Below the pieces are notes generated by a model. That model did no database searches. It was given only the letters and a program-made list of their open reading frames with translations, and was not told where the DNA came from. 10,174 nt of DNA from an uncultured Collinsella sp. (GTDB taxonomy: Bacteria > Actinomycetota > Coriobacteriia > Coriobacteriales > Coriobacteriaceae). The stretch lies in assembly GCA_900548075.1 (NCBI GenBank), contig URJD01000052.1, positions 1-10,174 on the forward strand, given 5' to 3'. Position 1 is the stretch's first letter, and the number at the start of each line of letters is the position of its first letter. This document shows, in pieces, positions 7,072 to 10,174 of this stretch. The position numbers were made by a program, and so were the translations under genes.

Positions 7072-7242
7072 ACCGAGCCTCGCCTCTAACTCGGTCAACG
7101 CCTCAAAGGCATCGCGAGATGCACCCGCCGCGCGCTCGCGCTCGGCAACGCAAATTCGCATCATTAAGCGCTCTTTTGCCTGCACTTGGGAATGCCTCGC
7201 GCGCCCTTCCGCCTGCGAGCAATTGCGATTCTCGATATCCAT
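7063..7242 (-). CDS. Small hypothetical protein (59 aa) coupled to ligA
   Basis: A minus-strand ORF from ATG at 7242 to TAG at 7063-7065. Its ATG shares one base with the ligA stop (TAATG), and GGAGG (7247-7251), inside the last ligA codons, stands 4 nt before it, so ribosomes finishing ligA could restart here. It has no membrane segment. The protein is rich in Glu, Arg and Ala, with a predicted helical charged C-terminal half ending FEALTELEARLGLA. Codon use is moderately GC-rich. Its end overlaps the end of merR by 9 bp in convergent orientation. I do not recognise the family; the FEALTELE stretch recalls exonuclease VII small subunits, but its place near the C-terminus argues against that. 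The coupling signals are the main evidence that it is translated. Confidence 0.55.
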   Translation of the reverse strand: MDIENRNCSQAEGRARHSQVQAKERLMMRICVAERERAAGASRDAFEALTELEARLGLA

Positions 7243-9470
7243 TACGCCTCCGGCACCTCACCAGTCGCCAGGATCTGCTCGAGCGCGTCCTCGTCCAGCA
7301 CGGGTACGCCCAGCTGTTCGGCCTTAGCGAGCTTGGAGCCCGCTTTGGGGCCAGCGACCAGATAGCTCGTCTTCTTTGACACACTGCCCGAAACCTTGGC
7401 GCCAAGCACCTTGAGCGCCGCGCCCGCCTCGTCGCGGGTGCGGTTGACGAGCGTGCCAGTCAGCACAAACGTCAGGCCCGCGAGTGGCTGGGCGTCGGCG
7501 AGCTCGCCTGCCACGCCAGCGTCGGCTGCGGCTTGTGCATGCGCGGCGCCCAAGTCGACCTCGAGCGACAGGCCAGCCTGGCGTAGACGCTCCAGCACGG
7601 CAAGGTTCTCGGGCACGGCCAGGAACTGCTTAACGCTCGCCGCAATCTTGGGACCGATGCCCTCGCACTCGGCGATGTCCTCTTCGCTCGCCAAGATGAG
7701 CTTGTCAATCGACAGGAATCGCTCGGCAATGACCTCGCCCACACTCTTGCCCACATGGCGGATACCCAAGGCAAACAGCACGCGACCGAGCGGCTGGCTC
7801 TTAGACTTGTTGAGCTCGGCGATGATTTTCTCGGCCGTCTTGAGGCCCACCGGAATGGGGTCACCCTTCTTGACGCCCTTTTTGCTATTGGAGCTGGCAT
7901 AGGTGCGCCCCGTGTCCAGGCCGGCGATGTCGTCGACTGTGAGCTGGTAGAAGTCCGCGACGTCGTGAATCAGCCCGGCGGCGATCATCTTGTCGACGAT
8001 CTCGTCACCCAGGCCGTCGACGTCCATGCAGCCGCGACTCACCCAGTGCAGCAGACGCTCCTTGAGTTGCGCTGGGCAATCGATGGACACGCAGCGGTAG
8101 GCCACCTCGCCATCCTCGTGAACCACGGGGCTGCCGCACACGGGGCAAACCTCGGGCATGTGCCAATCAACGCTGTCGGCCGGGCGCTTGTCGAGCACGG
8201 GACCCACGACCTCGGGGATCACGTCGCCCGCCTTGTGCACGATGATAGTGTCGCCCTCGCGTACGTTTTTGCGACGAATCTCATCGATGTTGTGCAGCGT
8301 GGCGCGCGCGATGGTGGAGCCGGCGACCGTCACCGGGTCGAACTCGGCGACCGGCGTGAGCACACCGGTGCGGCCCACCTGGATGCGAATTTCGCGCAGG
8401 ACGGTCTGCTTTTCCTCGGGCGGGAACTTAAAGGCAATGGCCCAGCGCGGCGCGCGGGCGGTAAAGCCCAGGTCGAGCTGCTGCTGGAAGCTGTCGACCT
8501 TTACGACCACACCGTCGATGTCGTAATCCAGGTCACCGCGGTGCTCGAGCGCCTGGGCACAGAACTCGTAGACCTCGGCCGGCGTGGCACAGCGTGCCAC
8601 GTTGGGGTTGACGCTAAAGCCGGCGCTACGCAGCCAGTCCAGAAACTCGCGCTGGCTGTGGACGTGCAGCGGATCGGTATCGGCGATGGCGTAGATAAAG
8701 GTGGCCAGGTCGCGACGTGCTGTGATCTTGGGATCCTTCTGGCGCAACGATCCGGCGGCGGCGTTGCGTGGGTTGGCGAAGGGATCGCGACCCTCGGCAT
8801 CGGCCTCGTCGTTTAGGCGCACAAAGCTGCCCTTAGGCATGTAAACCTCGCCGCGCACCTCGATGGTACGCTCGCGGTCGGCGCCCATGTGGGCGAGCGC
8901 TGCCTCGGACAGATGCATGGGCACATCCTTGATGGTGCGCACGTTGAGCGATACGTCCTCGCCCGTGGTGCCGTCACCGCGCGTTGCCGCGCGCACAAAG
9001 GTGCCGTTTTGGTAGGCAAGCGCCACGCCCAGACCGTCGATCTTAAGCTCGCAGGTATAGGTAACGCTACCGGCACCGAGCGCATCCTCGGTGCGCTGGA
9101 GCCAAGCGTCGAGCTCGTCCAGGTCCATGGCATCGTCCATGGAATACATGCGTGCCATGTGCGTGACCGGCGTAAACTGCTCGCTCACGTAGCCGCCCAC
9201 GCGTTGAGTATAGCTGTCGGGCGTTACCAAATCGGGGTAGGTCGCCTCGATTTCCTGCAGCTCAACGAGCATTTTGTCAAAGGCGGCGTCCGTGATCTCG
9301 GGCGCATCGAGCATGTAGTAGCGATAGGCGTGGTAATCGAGCTCGTGGCACAGCTCGGCCGCGCGCGCTGCCGCTTGGGCACGGGCATCGGTCGGTGCGG
9401 TGGCTTCCGCGGTCGTGGGCGTTTCGGTATCGATGTCCACGCCGTCACCAAACAGGCTCGATTGCTCCAT
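7242..9470 (-). CDS. ligA: NAD+-dependent DNA ligase LigA, 742 aa
   Basis: LigA seals nicks during replication and repair, using NAD+ to adenylate its active lysine. The domains appear in the canonical order. The Ia NAD-binding segment is DYHAYRYYMLDAPEITD (45-61). The adenylation motif KIDG has catalytic Lys143. The OB-fold includes RTGVLTPVAEF. A four-cysteine zinc finger uses Cys442, Cys445, Cys460 and Cys465. The helix-hairpin-helix region includes LFALGIRHVGKSVGE, and a C-terminal BRCT domain spans 663-742. The start ATG at 9470 is preferred to the upstream in-frame start at 9515 because AAGGAG (9478-9483) lies 7 nt before it. Two departures from the E. coli pattern are an N-terminal acidic/Thr-Ala extension of about 28 residues and an extra polar loop (TYASSNSKKGVKKGD, about 520-540) at the start of the HhH region. 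A 59-aa ORF is coupled to its stop. Confidence 0.97.
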   Translation of the reverse strand: MEQSSLFGDGVDIDTETPTTAEATAPTDARAQAAARAAELCHELDYHAYRYYMLDAPEITDAAFDKMLVELQEIEATYPDLVTPDSYTQRVGGYVSEQFTPVTHMARMYSMDDAMDLDELDAWLQRTEDALGAGSVTYTCELKIDGLGVALAYQNGTFVRAATRGDGTTGEDVSLNVRTIKDVPMHLSEAALAHMGADRERTIEVRGEVYMPKGSFVRLNDEADAEGRDPFANPRNAAAGSLRQKDPKITARRDLATFIYAIADTDPLHVHSQREFLDWLRSAGFSVNPNVARCATPAEVYEFCAQALEHRGDLDYDIDGVVVKVDSFQQQLDLGFTARAPRWAIAFKFPPEEKQTVLREIRIQVGRTGVLTPVAEFDPVTVAGSTIARATLHNIDEIRRKNVREGDTIIVHKAGDVIPEVVGPVLDKRPADSVDWHMPEVCPVCGSPVVHEDGEVAYRCVSIDCPAQLKERLLHWVSRGCMDVDGLGDEIVDKMIAAGLIHDVADFYQLTVDDIAGLDTGRTYASSNSKKGVKKGDPIPVGLKTAEKIIAELNKSKSQPLGRVLFALGIRHVGKSVGEVIAERFLSIDKLILASEEDIAECEGIGPKIAASVKQFLAVPENLAVLERLRQAGLSLEVDLGAAHAQAAADAGVAGELADAQPLAGLTFVLTGTLVNRTRDEAGAALKVLGAKVSGSVSKKTSYLVAGPKAGSKLAKAEQLGVPVLDEDALEQILATGEVPEA

Positions 9471-9477
9471 AGCGGCA

Positions 9478-9483
9478 CTCCTT
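9478..9483 (-). promoter_or_regulatory. Ribosome binding site of ligA
   Basis: AAGGAG on the minus strand, 7 nt before ATG 9470. It decides the ligA start against the longer open frame from 9515. Confidence 0.8.
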
Positions 9484-9505
9484 CGCTCGATTTCAAACGG
9501 ATACA

Positions 9506-9514
9506 AGAGTACCA
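9506..9514 (-). promoter_or_regulatory. Possible extended -10 promoter for ligA
   Basis: Minus-strand TGG-TACTCT gives a TGn extension plus a hexamer with the conserved T, A and T, about 36 nt before the ligA ATG. The -35 position (17 nt further upstream) reads TTCGGC, a poor match, so this is only a candidate. Confidence 0.3.
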
Positions 9515-9617
9515 CCGGTCGCGATGGGGCCGAATAGCGGTCTCAAACCGCACCGAATCGGCAGCCGCCAGACCGGGGTGGATTGCGCGATCAACTCATG
9601 CCCTTGCCATTTCTAAA

Positions 9618-9646
9618 TGATCCGTTTCCCCGTCCCCAACGGATCA
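9618..9646. repeat. 9-bp perfect inverted repeat around a GTCCCC-rich loop, between htrA and ligA
   Basis: TGATCCGTT (9618-9626) and AACGGATCA (9638-9646) are exact reverse complements around the 11-nt loop TCCCCGTCCCC. The element sits just past the htrA terminator and about 150 nt before ligA. It lacks a T-run on either side, so it is not a classical terminator. It resembles extragenic palindromic (REP-like) sequences or an operator; which one is undecided. Confidence 0.55.
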
Positions 9647-9650
9647 ATAG

Positions 9651-9692
9651 GAAAAGAGGGGGCTGTCCCGCGCTGGCGGGACAGCCCCCTCT
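9651..9692 (-). terminator. Strong intrinsic terminator of the HtrA-like gene
   Basis: Arms 9655-9671 and 9676-9692 are exact 17-bp reverse complements (AGAGGGGGCTGTCCCGC and its complement) with a 4-nt loop. Read on the minus strand, the stem is followed by TTTTCC. It starts 26 nt after the htrA-like stop and insulates ligA from readthrough. Confidence 0.9.
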
Positions 9693-9718
9693 GGCATCGG
9701 TATGTGTGATGCGACTCG

Positions 9719-10174
9719 TTAGTAACCCTGGCCGTAGCCCTGGCCCTGACCCTGGCCCTGCTGGCCCAGCAGCTCCTCCAGATACTGGCGCAGCTGCTCG
9801 TCGGTAATACCGCCGTTGCCGGTGTCAGTCGCGCTGTCGTTCTGCTGCTGGTTCTGCAGCTCCTCGTCGGAGCCCAGCTCAACCGTGACCTTCTTCTCGT
9901 CCTTGCCGCGCATGAGCGTGATCTCGACCTTCTCGCCCACCTCGTGGCTGCGCAGCGCGATGATCAGGCCATCGGCGCTCGAAATCTCATCGTCGCCCAA
10001 CTTGGTGATGACGTCGCCCTCCTGAATGCCGGCCTTGGCGGCAGGACCATCCTCAACGACGCTCGCCACATACGCGCCGCTATCGGTGCTCAGCTTGTTG
10101 GTGCGGGCGTTGAGCGCATTGACGCTCGAAAGCGTAGCGCCCATGTACGGATGCACCGGCGTCTTGCCGTCGAT
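9719..10174 (-). CDS. HtrA/DegP-like serine protease, C-terminal part with PDZ domain (partial, 151 aa)
   Basis: The frame enters from the right edge (IDGKTPVHPYMGATL) and ends at TAA 9719-9721, so only the C-terminus is visible. HPYMG is the classic entry from the S1C protease domain into the PDZ domain. The PDZ body follows: YVASVVEDGPAAKAGIQEGD, ITKLGDDEISSADGL, then LRSHEVGEKVEITLMRGKDE. In the family this domain binds exposed C-termini of misfolded proteins. The usual full-length protein is membrane-anchored, with its catalytic triad in the missing N-terminal part. After the PDZ comes a polar, probably disordered segment rich in Gln/Asn/Asp, a short helix (TDEQLRQYLEELLG), and a repeated Gln-Gly/Tyr tail. 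Codon 10156 is an internal GTG (Val), not a start. A strong terminator follows. Protease identity is inferred from the PDZ and HPYMG boundary. Confidence 0.85.
   Translation of the reverse strand: MDGKTPVHPYMGATLSSVNALNARTNKLSTDSGAYVASVVEDGPAAKAGIQEGDVITKLGDDEISSADGLIIALRSHEVGEKVEITLMRGKDEKKVTVELGSDEELQNQQQNDSATDTGNGGITDEQLRQYLEELLGQQGQGQGQGYGQGY
9722..9765 (-). repeat. Imperfect short tandem repeat coding for a Gln-Gly-Tyr tail
   Basis: The last codons of the HtrA-like gene repeat GGCCAG/GGYTAC-type units, giving (QG)n with GYGQGY at the end. Such six-base units can expand or contract by slippage without shifting the frame, so tail length may vary between strains. Confidence 0.6.

Noticed and set aside
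7103..7405. 100-codon minus ORF across the ligA end
   Set aside because: It runs out of frame through the BRCT-coding part of ligA and has an Arg/Ser-rich nonsense composition. The true small ORF is in another frame.
9471..9515. Longer LigA start giving MVLLYPFEIERRSAA before MEQSS
   Set aside because: No ribosome site stands before it, whereas AAGGAG is correctly placed for ATG 9470.

Overview
The window is high in G+C, has tightly packed genes and shows high-GC codon usage. Together with the style of the proteins (LigA, a two-gene ABC exporter whose second subunit has a 'WAWK' linker, and an S1C-type protease with a Gln/Gly/Tyr tail) this suggests a Coriobacteriia gut actinobacterium, most likely Collinsella or a close relative. 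That assignment rests on recognition of the protein families, not on a search.

Layout, left to right. (1) From 641 down to the left edge, minus strand: a partial gene not recognised with certainty. Its last visible residues (SPMET, 203-207) resemble the hinge before a DUF559/Vsr-like nuclease-fold domain in coriobacterial hypothetical proteins. (2) 642-856: an intergenic stretch with a 65-nt quasi-palindrome (perfect 19-bp arms), probably the terminator of the ABC operon and possibly a dispersed repeat. (3) 857-4577, minus strand: two overlapping genes for a heterodimeric type IV ABC exporter with one degenerate and one consensus ATP site, driven by a near-consensus sigma-70 promoter at 4619-4646. 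(4) 4838-7071, plus strand: a MATE efflux transporter followed by a MerR-family regulator with a GyrI-like effector domain. The MATE promoter has the MerR signature of a 19-bp spacer filled by a palindrome. (5) 7063-9470, minus strand: ligA and, coupled to its stop by a TAATG junction, a 59-aa ORF that converges on and overlaps the end of the merR gene. (6) 9655-9692: a strong intrinsic terminator, followed on its ligA side by a second palindrome (9618-9646). (7) 9719 to the right edge, minus strand: the PDZ-containing C-terminal end of an HtrA/DegP-like protease.

Functionally, the centre (2748-7071) reads as a multidrug-efflux island: a proton- or sodium-driven MATE pump and an ATP-driven exporter, transcribed divergently, with a ligand-sensing MerR regulator cotranscribed with the MATE gene. 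The MerR operator gives good reason to infer that this regulator controls the MATE operon. Control of the ABC operon by the same protein is only a hypothesis. The flanks are housekeeping (NAD+-dependent DNA ligase, envelope protease). No RNA genes, CRISPR arrays or insertion-sequence transposases were seen. No stretch above 300 bases lacks a gene; the intergenic regions are about 215, 260 and 248 bp.
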